From contig CM022670.1 in the NCBI GenBank assembly GCA_012295275.1, positions 9,586,006 to 9,650,005 on the forward strand: DNA of 64,000 nucleotides. Direction: 5' to 3'. The notes under the pieces were generated by a model. The model made no database searches and was not told the DNA's origin. It saw nothing but the letters and a program-made list of their open reading frames with translations. Each line of letters begins with the position of its first letter. The first letter of the stretch is position 1. Of the stretch, positions 26,316 to 39,756 are shown piece after piece. A program made the translations under genes and the position numbers. This DNA is from Chrysomallon squamiferum (Eukaryota; Mollusca; Gastropoda; Neomphalida; Peltospiridae).

Positions 26316-29115
26316 GTGTGTATATGACAAATAATGAAAAATCCATAAACAACAAAACATATTTAGTTTATCTCCGGTTGAAAAAGTAACTTTATGTCGC
26401 AATACTTAGCTATTAATACCTGACTTGTCTATGTCACAAATCTTATAGTTCAACTATCAAAACATACAAATTAACTGAAACCCAGTCAACTTATTTTAGC
26501 CACCACTGAATGAATTGTAAGTACAGATGTAGTAATGAAATATTTTTGTTCTTGCCAAATTATTTTATTTAATTAGGCTTGCCTACGATTAACTGATTAA
26601 AATAAATTCGTAAAAATAGTCACTGTACGCATTCTTCCAGATGAACTTGTCCTACGATTTTAAGCTATTATTATATGCAGAAACTGCTGATACATTTCCT
26701 GATTGTACTAAAGCTCTTATTAATTAATTAATTAATTATATATAATTTATTTGGGTTCCAAAATAACTACACTCGATTACTGGTATTTTCAAGAAAATGA
26801 AAAACATTTCCTTTACCGGAAAAATAACGAGAAAAAAAAAAGAAACAAAGAAAGAAAGAAAGAAATATGCATAATGTACTCAACTCTGAAAACATCTAGC
26901 TTTTAGTAGTTTGTGAACTAACAGCTAATTTTCAAAGGATTTCCTACTGGCACTGGCTTATTCATGATGACAGTTTCGACAATTTACTTTTTCTTAATAA
27001 CTGTTTCACACTATGAGCCGAGTTTTCTTTCACACATCAGCTTCTGGTGGACGCTGATGGTGATGACCATGTCCGCGTACCTCATCTACACGGTCATAGC
27101 AGAGCTGAACAACTACTACAGCTACCCGTTCATCACCGGGTTCCGCGTGGAGAAGAAGGACCGGATTCCCTTCCCGGCCGTGACGCTGTGCAACCAGTGC
27201 CCGCTGAACCGCTCCGCGATAGGAAACGACTCCGTCCTCAACAACTACTTCCTCGCGCAGAGCAAACTGAAGAAGGAGGCCAGCCCGATCGACTGGAGCG
27301 ACAACGAGACGTACGGCGAGTTCTACACGAAGGAGCACTCCGTCGACTGGTGGAGAGAGAAGTACGGCAAGTTCGAGTCGCTGGCCAGGATGTGTATGTT
27401 TCAAGGGGAGAGAATCGTGCCTTGTTCCGACATGTTCACGCCCGTGTTCACGGCCGTCGGTCTGTGCTACACGTTCAACGGCAACGCCAGCAGGAGGCTG
27501 AACGTGTCGCTGTCGGGAGCGGACAACAATCTGGTGATGATCATCATGGTCGAACAGGATCTTTACGTGTATAACCAACAGCTGTCTGCCGGATACAAGG
27601 CAAGTATGCAGAACTTCAAATGTTAATGTTGACCTGTGACTGGGAGGTTATAATCCATCTGTATTGTAATTTTCCAAAATATATCCCCGTCTAACTCGAA
27701 AACATTAGAGAAATTCGTCATTCAAAGTAAGCTTTCTGGTTAATATATCTGCAAGAAAAAATCGAAAACAACATCTGATAGCAAAATGTTTTTAAATTAT
27801 TAATCTCCAATTAAATGGAAATGAAAGAAAAATAAAAGAATGACAGAAAATACTGTAATTTATCATGATCATCATCAACATCATATCTGTTATTATTAAC
27901 ATCATTGCCATCAACCCCATCGACATCGTTATGACTATCACCATCATCATCATCATTATTATTATTATTATGTCGACTTTCTTTTAGATTCTCCTTCACG
28001 ACCCAGAAGAACATCCAGATTCTGTGATATCAGAGATTGTCACTGCTCCGGGATATTCTACATACGTATCTATGAAGAAAACTGTTGTGCGTTTGTCGTT
28101 GTTTGAAATACTTACTCATACACAGTAGTCTACGTACTCTGATCATAAAACTCGGTCTGGAATGTCTGTGGCTTTTTCGTATTTGTTTTTCTACGTTTGT
28201 ATCTATGAATAAATGTGTGCGTGTGTGCGTGTGTGCATGTGTGCGTGTGTGCGTTTGTAGCTCCCCGGGCATTTTAGGAAATTCCTTTGTCAGTTCTTTT
28301 TCAGTTTGATCCCATAACAGTAAGAATTAATAATCTGATTCTCGACAATTTGACTCCACTCAAGAAATGTTCCCTATTTTATTTTATTTATTTACTACTT
28401 TAGAAAATTTTCCTTTATGTTTTGAACATTACAAAATGTTGTTATTGTAATTACTACCACTACTACTATTACTACTACTACTACTGCTGCTGCTGCTGGA
28501 GCTACTGCTACTACTACTACTATAATTATTTATTAATTTATTTATTTATTCATTCATTCATTCATTTTCAAATTATCTCCTGCCAAGGCAGCAAAGTATA
28601 TTCCATTTGATTTCAGTACAAGTATCTACCAGCCCCGTTCAAGGCATTCGGTGATTCGGACTGTGTAGACACGACGTCCACGACGTTCGTCAACCCGCTG
28701 AAATACTACAAATACTACACCTACGAACACTGCTTGCTTGAGTGTACTGCGGAAACACTTTTCAAACACTGTGGATGTGTCATGCCAAATGATCCACGTA
28801 AGGTTAATTAATGTATTGTGAAACAAAAATGACGATAACAAATAATAACAACGACAGCAACACATCATGATCATCATCATCATCATTATCATCAACAAGA
28901 AAAGTATTGCAATTCTGTATATCGTTATATGTATTTTATTATTTGCAATAAACTGATCTTATTATTTACTTATTAGTCTTTCCATATCTCAGCAACTGAT
29001 ACTTCTTCGTCTTTCTGCTTCATCTTCATCTATCCCAAGATTATTATTATGATGATTATGATGACGGATATGTTGAAGATGATGATGATGATGATTGTTG
29101 TTGTGATTATTAATA

Positions 29116-29160
<45 letters not shown>

Positions 29161-29490
29161 GCCGATATGTATTTCTTCATGACAAAAATCTTTTTCTTTT
29201 CAAAATATCAGCCCATATTTTTCACTTCTGTCGCCTAGGTATGGATTATTATCATTATTATATAATTTGCTTTTATTGATATTTTATTAGGTTATGCTGA
29301 AGGATCATTAGCTGGTGTATCTACTTCTGTTGATGTACGAGTATGTTTGTTTGTTTGTTTGTTTGTTTGTTTGTTTGTTTATTTGTTTATTTTGTTGCAG
29401 CTCTAGGTCCTATTTGTTCTTTAAGATCTCAGGCTCAGTGCTACATGCCAAAACTGAGTAAGTAGTTGTAAAATACACATACATACAGAC

Positions 29491-29573
<83 letters not shown>

Positions 29574-31601
29574 GACAAGATGAAAAAAATATGAAAAACT
29601 ATTTACGTACATACAAACATACAGATAAAGATCCATTTATACGTAAATACATAAACATACATTTATATATACATAGAAACACACACACACACATACCTAC
29701 ATACATACATATTTATATATATATACACATACATACATACACAGACATACATACACATACACGTACACACACACACACACACGTACACACATACATAGGT
29801 ACGTACATAACACAGGTATATCTAATATTGTAGTGAACACGCGGACGAACACAACAGCTCAGGCTAACTGTCAGTGTAGAGACACGTGCACTAACACGGC
29901 CTATGATGTCCAGCTGTCCACTGCGGGCTTTCCGTCTCAGGTGTGGAACGACTTCATGGTCAACAGAGGATTTACTTCCAGTGAGACATACGCCAAGTAA
30001 GATAACCGGCGTTAATGCATTATGACAATTTTGTTTAGTCCTAGTAATACTGATGAAAAAACAAACAAAAAAGAAATACATAAAATCCACATTCTTTGTT
30101 GTATTTAGTAATATGTAAACAGATGTAACAAAACGAAATTAAAGTTAAAATAAAAAAATAAATTAAATTGTAGTAATTGTTTAATGGATATTTTAGTGTT
30201 ATGGTAATTTTTACAGTTTATTGTTTCATGGATATTTTAAATGTTATGGTAATTTTTGTGTTTATTGTTTAATGGATTTTTCAGTGTTATGGTAATTTTT
30301 GTGTTTATTGTTTAATGGATTTTTCAGTGTTATGGTACTTTTAGTGTTTATTGTTTCAGGGTTATGGTAATTTTACTGTTTATTGTTTCATGGATATTTC
30401 AGTGTTATAAACTGTTTTGTATTTCTCAAAACGTGAATATATTGTAAGATTATATGGTATAATAATTCACTCCTATTACGAATATCCTTCATCGTTTTTT
30501 GTTATGATACATGTTGTAATGATTTATAAGTAAACTGTTTTATATGTAACAATCACAGAATAAATAATATTTTGCTGGGAAATATTGCAAAATATTTTTA
30601 TACTTTCTGTTTGTTTGTTTCTTTGTTTGTTTGCTTGTTTACTTATTTTATCTTATCTTATTTTTCATTTATTCTGTATTTATTTATATATTTTTACTTG
30701 TGTCTTAATGATTGATTTATTTACTGTTTATTTTGTATTTATATATTTATATATCCATACATATACTTACTAATTAATTAATTAATTATTTTATATTTAT
30801 TCATTTATTTATTCTTTTGCTTTCCAGGAACAATGCTTTAGAGTTGCGTATTTTCTTCAATCAGATGTTGGTAGAAACAGTTGAACAAACACCAGTTTAC
30901 AAGACAGAAACAATTGTTGGTAAATAAATTCATTTTTTTTTACAAAAACCCTAATTTACCTCAGAAACTACGTTGTAATGATGTCGTCATCATTCTGAAA
31001 GATAAACCCAAAATTTTTTTTTGACGTTGTTATAAATACTGCGATTATCACATTCAATACGCGAGTATCGATGTCTTTTTATCGATATTTTAAACGTGGT
31101 TTTAACAACAAACAAAATCACTTTATTTAAACTCACATCGTGCAGTATATTTCGCGAGCAAATCTATAAACTCTGGTGCATTAGTTTGGACTGCACAAAT
31201 TCAGTACAAAATGATTTCTTCACGTATGTAATTTCTTCCAGTAGCCTGAAGGGAAAGAAAATAAATAAATGAAGAATAATTGCTTCATAGATATTCTTTA
31301 AAATTGGATATGTCATCAGTTAATGTATATATGTTGATTTAACATGATAAAAAGAAGACTGTGCCTATTTGTCTGTGTGTCTAATTTCAAAAACTGCAAA
31401 TACAAAACGACTGTGACTGATTACGACTTTTCAAACAACTTGCATTTATTTTCAGCAAATCTCGGTGGTCAGATGGGAATTTGTCTTGGAGCCAGCATCC
31501 TGACTTTGACAGAACTTGGAGAATTTTTGGTATTTCTGTTTTTGTACTTACTGCACCGACTGAGGTTAGCATGCGGTGTCAGAAAGACTTCCAGTCAATG
31601 A
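25739..31601 (+). CDS. DEG/ENaC-family sodium channel subunit, gene C
   Basis: Eight exons: 25739-25899, 27041-27599, 27988-28086, 28617-28797, 29401-29457, 29834-29996, 30828-30919, 31456-31601; 485 residues. Architecture matches A and B; exon 2 is one codon longer. N-terminus FCEHTGFHAYNKL; TM1 region LMVMTMSAYLIYTVIAEL; FPAVTLCNQCPLNRSAIG; GLCYTFNG; exon 6 CQCRDTCTNTAYDVQ; pore LGASILTL; tail VRKTSSQ. Intron 2 starts with GC (AAG|GCAAGT), a recognised minor donor class, instead of GT. Exon 2 is strongly GC-rich at third codon positions, while exons 7 and 8 are AT-rich, which also creates long antisense open frames over exon 2 that are not genes. Expected role: two-span trimeric cation-channel subunit; ligand unknown. 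No frame breaks seen. Confidence 0.9.
29341..29394. repeat. (GTTT)n tract next to the exon 5 acceptor of gene C
   Basis: Ten or so GTTT units run directly into TTTGTTGCAG, the acceptor of exon 5, so the microsatellite forms part of the polypyrimidine-like tract. Confidence 0.8.
29495..29567. repeat. (GA)n microsatellite in intron 5 of gene C
   Basis: About 73 bases of perfect GA on the sense strand, starting about 38 bases after the exon 5 donor. Confidence 0.95.
30172..30412. repeat. ~45-bp minisatellite in intron 6 of gene C
   Basis: Five to six tandem units built on TTATTGTTTAATGGAT, then ATTTTTCAGTGTTATGGTAA. Copies vary at TTTCAG/TTTTAG and by short deletions. Several units contain a TTTTTCAG that looks like a 3' splice site, but no exon sequence follows. 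Confidence 0.8.
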
Positions 31602-32236
31602 GACGATGTCATACAATACATTAATATCAGAGGCGGATGAAGGATTTCCTCAGATAGGGAAGATTCATCTCCGTGGTGTATATAACTTTCATGTAGATGT
31701 CAAAAAAAACAACTAAAAACAAGAACCAAAAGCCAACAAAAAAAAGAAATATATGCCAAAAAAGCACAAAAAAACACACAATAATCACCCCCCAAAATAA
31801 TATATTTAAAAAAGAAAAAGAAAAAACAACACAAAAAAGCACACAATAAAACCAACAAAACAACCCAACAAACAGAACAAATAAGAAAAGCGCCGACACA
31901 AAAAAAAATTGTCATTTAATCTTTACACTGCACTTCTTAATACAATTGCTCCGTGAAAATCCATTACTACAGAATGTTATTTAGAATTTAAAATACTTAG
32001 TGGTAGAATATCTTTGTGTCGTTAAAAGGAGGGAAGGAAAGAATAAACAATAAGCTTGACTGTTGAAGAATTTGGAGTTTCGTTTCCAAAAGACTAGAAT
32101 ACAGTTGTAATTACTATACACGGATATTATCACGGTGCTGTACAGTCACTGAGCGAGTTCTATAACCAAATGTTTTTTATTTTATACTGTGTAATGTGTA
32201 ATGTGTTCTGTGTTTTCTACCTGGTCATTTTTTCTG
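31602..32236. other. Convergent spacer between gene C and gene F
   Basis: Gene C ends on the + strand and gene F on the - strand, so both 3' ends fall here. An A/C-rich stretch (31700-31905) reads as AAAAACAC-type low-complexity sequence. Nothing coding recognised. Confidence 0.5.
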
Positions 32237-33033
32237 TCAGTTTTCATCGTGGACATAGCGTTTTGAAACATAAATAAAACGAGGAAACAATAAATTGTAT
32301 TTATTTTTTTTATTTCGTTCGAAAAATTGGAATATCTGCTTATAAATATTTATACAATGTATGTATGTAGCATGTGTATATAGTTTATACACCTTATTTA
32401 TACTATAAATTCCACTATAAACTTTGATCACAAAACCTCCACCTGGTTTTAAAGAAATCTCTTTTAGTGATACAGTCTCCGTTTCGTCCGTTCCCAAGTC
32501 ACCAATGGCTACAACAACGCTACCTTTATCTTTATTAACAGGATGGATACTATAGTCATCCGTTGATATCTCGTGACCAAAATTCATAACCACAAGAAAC
32601 CTTTCATCTCTTTCTGAGTTTCTCACATACGACGGGATGTTCTTATTTACGACAGCGTACTGAAGGTCGCCGGTTTGAAAAGCTGGTCGCTCTCTCAGAA
32701 TAGATAACTTTCTGTATAACTGAAGTGGCGAGACTGACTTTGAATTCTTCTGTGCCTGCAGCGAGAAATCACTGTATGAATATTGTCCGTATATGCATTT
32801 ATTTATTTTTATGTTCAAATCGTTCATATTTCAAGCTGTTTATCTATCTCTCGGTTAGTCTGTCGTTATATTTATCTTTCTATCTATTTATCTTTCTTGT
32901 TGTATTAGTCTCGTTACTCACAAACGCACACACAAACACACATTAATATACTATGAAAGTATACAAACGTGTATGTGTGTATATATTTATAACGAACACA
33001 TATACATGCTTACATACATACATATATACATGT

Positions 33034-33039
<6 letters not shown>

Positions 33040-33087
<48 letters not shown>
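33040..33087. repeat. (TA)n microsatellite in the intron before exon 10 of gene F
   Basis: About 48 bases of perfect TA, about 28 bases from the donor of exon 9. Confidence 0.95.
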
Positions 33088-33092
<5 letters not shown>

Positions 33093-33655
33093 ACATAACA
33101 TAACGTACATTTACCTCAAAATTAACTGTTTTGTAGTTGGGGTGAACGGGAAGCCATGGTTTTGACGACGTTGTAAATCCTGACTGCTGTGAAGACGTCC
33201 ACTGCATTGGAGAACGACATGCATCACGTGAAAAGTCAGCATAGTAGTCCTGTAAACACATTTTACAATAACATCATCATCACCGTCATCATTTCTCAAG
33301 ACATATTTTTATTATTATTGTTGTTGTAGTTGTTGTCGTTATCATTAATATTATTATTATTATTGTTGTTGCTTTTCTTATTGCTGTTGTTGTTTATTTA
33401 TTTATTTATTTATTATTAACACTTACATTTTATAAAACTTTATTATTAACAAATTTTAATTCATGTATCAAACATATTAAACCGTTCATTACAACGCTAT
33501 GAAATATTTATATATTAATAACCATTTAACACTTAACTGGATTCTCGAATGCGCCAGACCGGTAAAAATATAATTAATAATTTATTTAATATTTATTTTT
33601 ATTATTGTTTGTTTCTCGGTGTGCTTTTTTTTAAAATTATTATTTGTTGTAGTTG

Positions 33656-33689
<34 letters not shown>

Positions 33690-36600
33690 GCGCTTGACCA
33701 GTAAAAATATAATTAATAACGAAAATTATGCCTAATCACTTTGATCGTTTTAGTTTATTATACATATTTTCATTTTCATTCTTAGTTACCTGTTGTCATA
33801 GATATTTACTTTTTCATTCTAGGTTACCTTTTATCACAGATATTTACTTTTTTGTTGTATTTTGTTACCTTTCCTTGATTAATCCCGGCAGGATCTTTTG
33901 TGTCTTCGTAACTGACGTCAATGTCCTCCATGCCGATCTCCTCTCCGTAGTACGTGGTTGGCGTCCCTCGCAGAGTGAGCAGCAGCATGTTAAAAACATC
34001 AACAAAGTATTTACCAAACCTGCCAGACACCCGCTTTCTGTCGTGATTACCCAGCTTGAAGAAAACAGAGAAACACATTAAAACACAGTAGGCGATTGTA
34101 CAGACTCAATATACAAAATGGCAAAACTCAGTTAAAATAGAGAAATAAATAAATAAATTAATTAAAAATTACCAAATCATTTATGCACTAAAGCTTTATT
34201 AATATTAAAACGATGGTATTAAAACAATAAAATAATATACTATTTTTAATGTTAAAAAAAAAAAAAAAAAAACATTTAGATCTTTTGCTACTATCACCAC
34301 TGTTTCCTTCACGACAGTACTTTTTCCTTTACAATCCAGTGAAATCAGCGTTAGAGTTGTAGCTGAATTCATTTCACGCTTATCTACCTTACGTTAAAAC
34401 AAAACGTACTACAAACTTGGGCCACGTCCCGGGCGGCAGGTTGGAGTACTCTTTCTCAATGACGTCTCGAAGACAAAGTCCACCACAGCCTGAGGTGACG
34501 TCCGAAATGAGGTCGAAGTTGAAAGGAACTGCGCCGTATTTGTAATACAGATTTCTTTCTGCTGGCTGCTCGTACGTCTCAATGACCATAAATCTGAAAC
34601 AAAACTGACTTCATCTGTCAGAGTTCACCGCACCAAACTCTACGATGGTTGTTGAATCAGTCCTTCTTAGCGAACCTTTCAAATCTATTTTCCAAAACCG
34701 CATCCTTTCTGTGATTTTAATGTATGCTGAATTAATGTATGCACAACATGTATTTTATATCGGGAAAGAGTATACCTCATATCTCTCCGTTCCAAACAAT
34801 AATGAAACTGTACCAGTGAGTCAGAGAGAAGAACCAAAAGGGACAGTGACTCCCAGAACCTTCCCGGGTATCTAGGCGTCCTCAACCCTCAACCCTAAGG
34901 CCAACTGTTGTTCACCGCACGCCATCCATTACATTATTTTCATTATTCAACAGAGAATTACACGCAGAGTAGATGTTTAATACAAAATACTTAGTGAATT
35001 ATCGCAGCAGTATAATCAATCTAAAGAGATAGAGGTAAGACAGGATATTTGTTTTCGTTATGTACATAATACTCATTCCACCAGATTGCAATAACTGAAA
35101 TGCTTCAGCAGGAATAATTGCAAAACAGTGCTATTGAAAATGCTATTAGAATTAACTGTCCTCGTGAACAATAAGCTCGATGTTAAAAGTAATTTGTTTA
35201 TTTTGCTTCACGAAGTCAGGATAATTGTCAATTAGTGCGTAATGTTTCATATTGTATGTCTCAAGTTTCCAGTGTACGTGTCATTAACGTTGATGTCATT
35301 CTACGACGTTAATTTCTTTTCTGTTTTTCTCTTTATCTTGCTTATTTATGGGTGGTATTTTATTATTTTCTTTTTATTATAAAGACACACCAACACATTA
35401 TTTTATACTAATAGATAGATGTAGATAAACACACAATCATGCGCTCTTAAAAAAAAACAAGTGAAGTATAAATTTAACCTTTAGGTTTTCAGTGTATCTT
35501 AAACAACAGTTTTTTTTTTTTTTTTTTTTTTTAAATAAATCAAAGACGGAGTGGGCACGAACATCTATTTTCTGGTAATATGATTCTTTATTTGTCTTAC
35601 CATAAAAAGTTGAGCATCGTTGAAGTTTTCAATAAAGGTTCACTGTTTAGCATATATTGAAGCGCACACTTGTATTCCAGTCTTGCATTTAATTTTTTGT
35701 TTTATATTGATATACTGGAATCAGGAAGCTTATTAGATGTAGTCCTTGTGTGAGTAAATGAGTGTCTGTGTGTATATGTAAGTGAGTGTGTTGTTTTACT
35801 TTAAAAAAAAAAAGCTTAACATTTTTGAGCAAATCATGTATTTAAACTATTTTTCTTAACTGTGTAGTTCAGTTTATCACTTATTGTTGTTGTGTGGGTT
35901 TTTTGTGGAGGTTTTATTAGTTTTATTAATTTTCTTCTTTTTTGTGTGTGTTGTTTGTTTGTATGTTGTTGTTTTTTTGTTCTGTTATTTTTGTTTTGTT
36001 TTTAGTTTCTTGTTGTTTTTGTTTGTTGTTTTTTTAATCAGAAAAGAAAATTGAAATAGTTTAATGCGTTACCTGTCGATTCCTTCGCGTTTTTCAAATT
36101 CATTCAAAACTTCCAGCCCTGCACTACGTCGAAGATCTCAGGAAGACTCTCTGTGTACGGGTGATTTAGAAATTCGTACTGGTTCTGAAACGTTCGAGAT
36201 AAATATTTTACCTTAATTTGGCTTTCAGTTATGAATGCATACACTGTGTGACTCTGTGTGTTACTATATCAGGCTACATCTCTTTTTTATTTGTTATATG
36301 TGTGGAAAAACACGATAGCCATTTAAAAGCATTGGCAACACTTGCGTAGTTATGCTGGTAATTAATTTTTAATTTTATTTACCTCGTGGTAATTTTTGTT
36401 GTTGCTAGGCGGTTCGTCCTTGGATAAATCCTGAATTTCGAAGAGTTTCTGAAGAGCATCAACTCTTATGCCATCAATTCCTTTAGTAAACCAGAACCTT
36501 AGCACATCCTGAAATATACACCAGTAAAATACATTCGAAAAATTACCACATTAAATTAAGCTATTGTTAGTAATCATTCAGAAAACTACGTTTATGTGTG

Positions 36601-37260
36601 TTTGTGTGTAAGTGTATGTATTTTTGTATGTATGTGCTCATATGTGAATGTGTATCTACTTAAATCTATGTATGTATTTGTGTATCAATGTATGTCCGTA
36701 GGTACGGATGTATATATGAATACGTAGATATATGTATCTTTGCATGTATCTGGATGTGTCAGTTTGTAAACAATTCTCTTATAACTATAAAACAAAGAAA
36801 ACTATAAAATAAAGAAAACCATAATTCTACCTGAATAGTTTTTTTCTTTAAAATATATCATCACATCCGTCCGTACAGAATTAGAGCTAATCTCACATCC
36901 TACATTTTTTATTTAATATGTATTTAATGATATTTAATAAAAAAAATTAAAAAATTCATTTAGTGACATATGTGACTTATCACATCAAAATAATCCTAAT
37001 ATGTGCACAACGACGGCCTAGGAGTACAGCACCAGATTACAGTCATGTTGCTCTACTCGTAATTTTTCGTCCTGCTTGCGGTGTTTTCTCTTTTTTTTTG
37101 ACGTATTGTTTGCTCTTTCGTTACCTTCATGTCTTCAACTACTGCAGGGTTTCTGTAGTTCAGATCAGGCTGCTGACTCAGAAATGCGTGATAATAAAAC
37201 TGTTTTCTTTTCTCATTCCACGTCCATGCCGTACCGGCGAAGACAGACAGCTTAAAGAGA

Positions 37261-37590
37261 AATTAATGTTTATCTTTATGTATACATGTGTATATGCATG
37301 TATGTATGAATGTATGTAAGTATGTATGTATGTATGTATGTATGCGTGTATGTATGTATGTATGTGTGTGTATGTATATATGTATGAATGTATGTGTATG
37401 TGTTTCTGTGTGTCTGTATGTATGTATGTATATATATATCCATATATAAATGTATGTGTATGTGCATTTGCGTAGATATATATTATAAACACACACGCAT
37501 ACACATACAGACAAACATACATACAAACATATGACCGCATGTCCGTACGTCTGTATATAAATAAGTACATACACACATACGTATATACAT
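37261..37590. repeat. ATGT/GTAT-rich repeat in the intron between exons 3 and 4 of gene F
   Basis: GTATGTAT runs on the + strand (37270-37460), then ACATACAC-type sequence. The Tyr/Thr/His-rich reading frames on the - strand are translations of this repeat. Confidence 0.85.
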
Positions 37591-38698
37591 ATTAACTGAA
37601 GACAAGAAAAAACAGTATCAGAAAATGTACCCAGTTGTTAGGTGGTGTTCTTTTTCCGTCAGAAGTCGTGACTCCGTCAGTCCAGACGTAATAATCTTTA
37701 TACACGTCATCACCTTCCACGCTTTTTTCAAACCAGACGTGTTTTTCACTCGTGTGATTAGGCACGAAGTCCAGTATTATTCGGATACCTAGAATAACAG
37801 CAACAGTGGCCATATCAAGAACAGCATCACTAATCAAACAACATAATAATGACAAGATAGACAAAAAGACAAAGAAAATGACAAGAAAATAAAAATATAA
37901 ATAATAAAAATAATAATAATATGAGATGATGATGATGAGGTTGATGATGGCAATGAAATGATGAATTCAGAATATAAGAAGCGTCATGAAATAATGACCT
38001 CTATTTAAAATATCTACTGAAATATTCATTTAGAGTACGCATATAAATTAAAGTCTGAATTATAGTAATAAGAAGAAGAAGAAGAAGATGATGATGATGA
38101 AGAAGAAGAATTATAGATAAGTTTATCTGTCTATTTATTAATATGCCTTAGGTTGTTTTTTTTTAATTTTTTTTTTATTTTTTAAACAATGGATACAACG
38201 CAACTGTACATTTGTATCTAAACCTAAATACACACACATATTTATTGGCATGCGTGTTACATAAGTAGACGTACGTAGAATACTGATATTTCGCATTACC
38301 TTTAGCGTGGGCTTGCGATACTAAATTCTCAAAATCATTTAGATTTCCAAACGTGGGATCCACCTTAGTAAAGTTGGAGATGTCGTAGCCAAAATCTGCC
38401 CCCGGAGACTCGTAGAATGGACTAAGCCAGAGCGCCTTGACGTTCAAGTAAACAAAGTAGTCCAGTTTAGATATTACACCTGAAAAAATGATGATTTTGT
38501 AGTGTTTAAAAAATAAATTCGGAATATTTATCTATTTATTTACTTATTTTATTTTTTACTTATTTAGTTATTATTTATTTGTTTGTTTATTTGTTTAATT
38601 TTTTTTATTTATTCGTAGCTTTTCGTAAATTAATATTGCTTACAGTATTATATGTAAGTATATATCTATGTGTGTATCTATATGTATGAATGAATGTT

Positions 38699-38734
<36 letters not shown>

Positions 38735-39189
38735 CGTATGTACAGATTTATGGATATAGCTATACGTGTGTGCATGTGTTTGTGTATTATGATCTAAGAC
38801 ACAGTTTAAAGTAAACAGATAAGAATCGACTGCTTCTTCTAACACTACCCTGCTTGAATTTACGTCACTGCGACGAAGAAAGATAATATTGTGTAAATAT
38901 CTATGTCCTTGATATTCTGCAGTACTCTATTTTCAGTTTTCTACGTTCAGTAGGTGACAAAAACGCCGAGCTGTTTTTTAACGCGTGTTTGAATAATATT
39001 ATCTTCCGTGGTGATGATGAAGTAATTTCATGAGCGCCGATAACATTAATACTTAACTCTATACTAAATTAGCACAGTTAGCATATCGGTGCTTATGTGT
39101 ACCTCTGTATGTGTTTGTGTGTGTGCACTATCTGTGTTTCTCTCTCTTAACGTTTTAATTTAGATATCTTCGTATCCATATATTTATTG

Positions 39190-39244
<55 letters not shown>

Positions 39245-39756
39245 CTATTTCGTATGACCTAGATTGAATTTGTGTCAGTGAATGTATTAAGACATTTCAA
39301 TAGTACACCACACCTTGAGCGTTGGTAACACTACATTCACAGGTTTTTGTGTCAGTGGGATATATTTTACATTCATAAGCACAGACAGACAAAGAGATAT
39401 ATACAAAGGCTCAAACATACATACACATACTTATGTTTGTATGCTTTTTGGTATAATACACACACACACACACACATATTTATACACACATGCAAGCATA
39501 CATACGAAGGTACACACACGTACTTACATATACACACCAGACACTGATGTATACACATTAACTGATTTATAAAAGACACACATTACCTCTAAGATCACCA
39601 ATACCATCACCGTCAGAATCTTTGAACGAAAGCGGATAAATTTGTCGTCACAGATTTCTGTTGATAAAAAAACCCTAAGACAACAGCGACTGTCAAAACT
39701 GCTACTGCAGTAGACGCAAGTAAAACGGTTGTATTATTTCTTTTAGCTTCTCCCAT

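Larger units (their letters stand above)
32237..39756 (-). pseudogene. GH13 alpha-glucosidase / SLC3 heavy-chain-like gene F, with two apparent frameshifts
   Basis: Ten exons in gene order: 39587-39756, 38300-38479, 37631-37788, 37125-37250, 36383-36508, 36073-36184, 34410-34593, 33869-34054, 33115-33249, 32237-32755. A short cytosolic start (MGEAKRNNTT) and one membrane span make it a type II membrane protein. The catalytic barrel keeps the GH13 sites: [16 protein letters not shown] (nucleophile Asp), FMVIETYEQ (acid Glu) and LGNHD (second Asp). Related proteins are membrane maltases and the SLC3 heavy chains of amino-acid transporters; retained catalytic residues favour a hydrolase. Exon 1 changes frame near 39648, just before the IYPLSFKDSDGDG start of the domain (170 bases where phase needs 172). 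Exon 6 changes frame near 36099 (112 where 113 is needed). All other exons fit in phase, and the corrected total is a whole number of codons, about 632 residues. The C-terminus also runs about 60 AT-rich residues past the usual end. Pseudogene or assembly error are both possible. Confidence 0.75.

Noticed and set aside
27030-27578. Long open frames on the - strand and in a second + frame over exon 2 of gene C (and the same over gene D, 56433-57011)
   Set aside because: They are shadows caused by the high GC content at third positions of a well-conserved DEG/ENaC exon.
30172-30412. TTTTTCAG motifs in the 45-bp minisatellite as alternative acceptors
   Set aside because: No coding sequence similar to exon 7 follows any copy.
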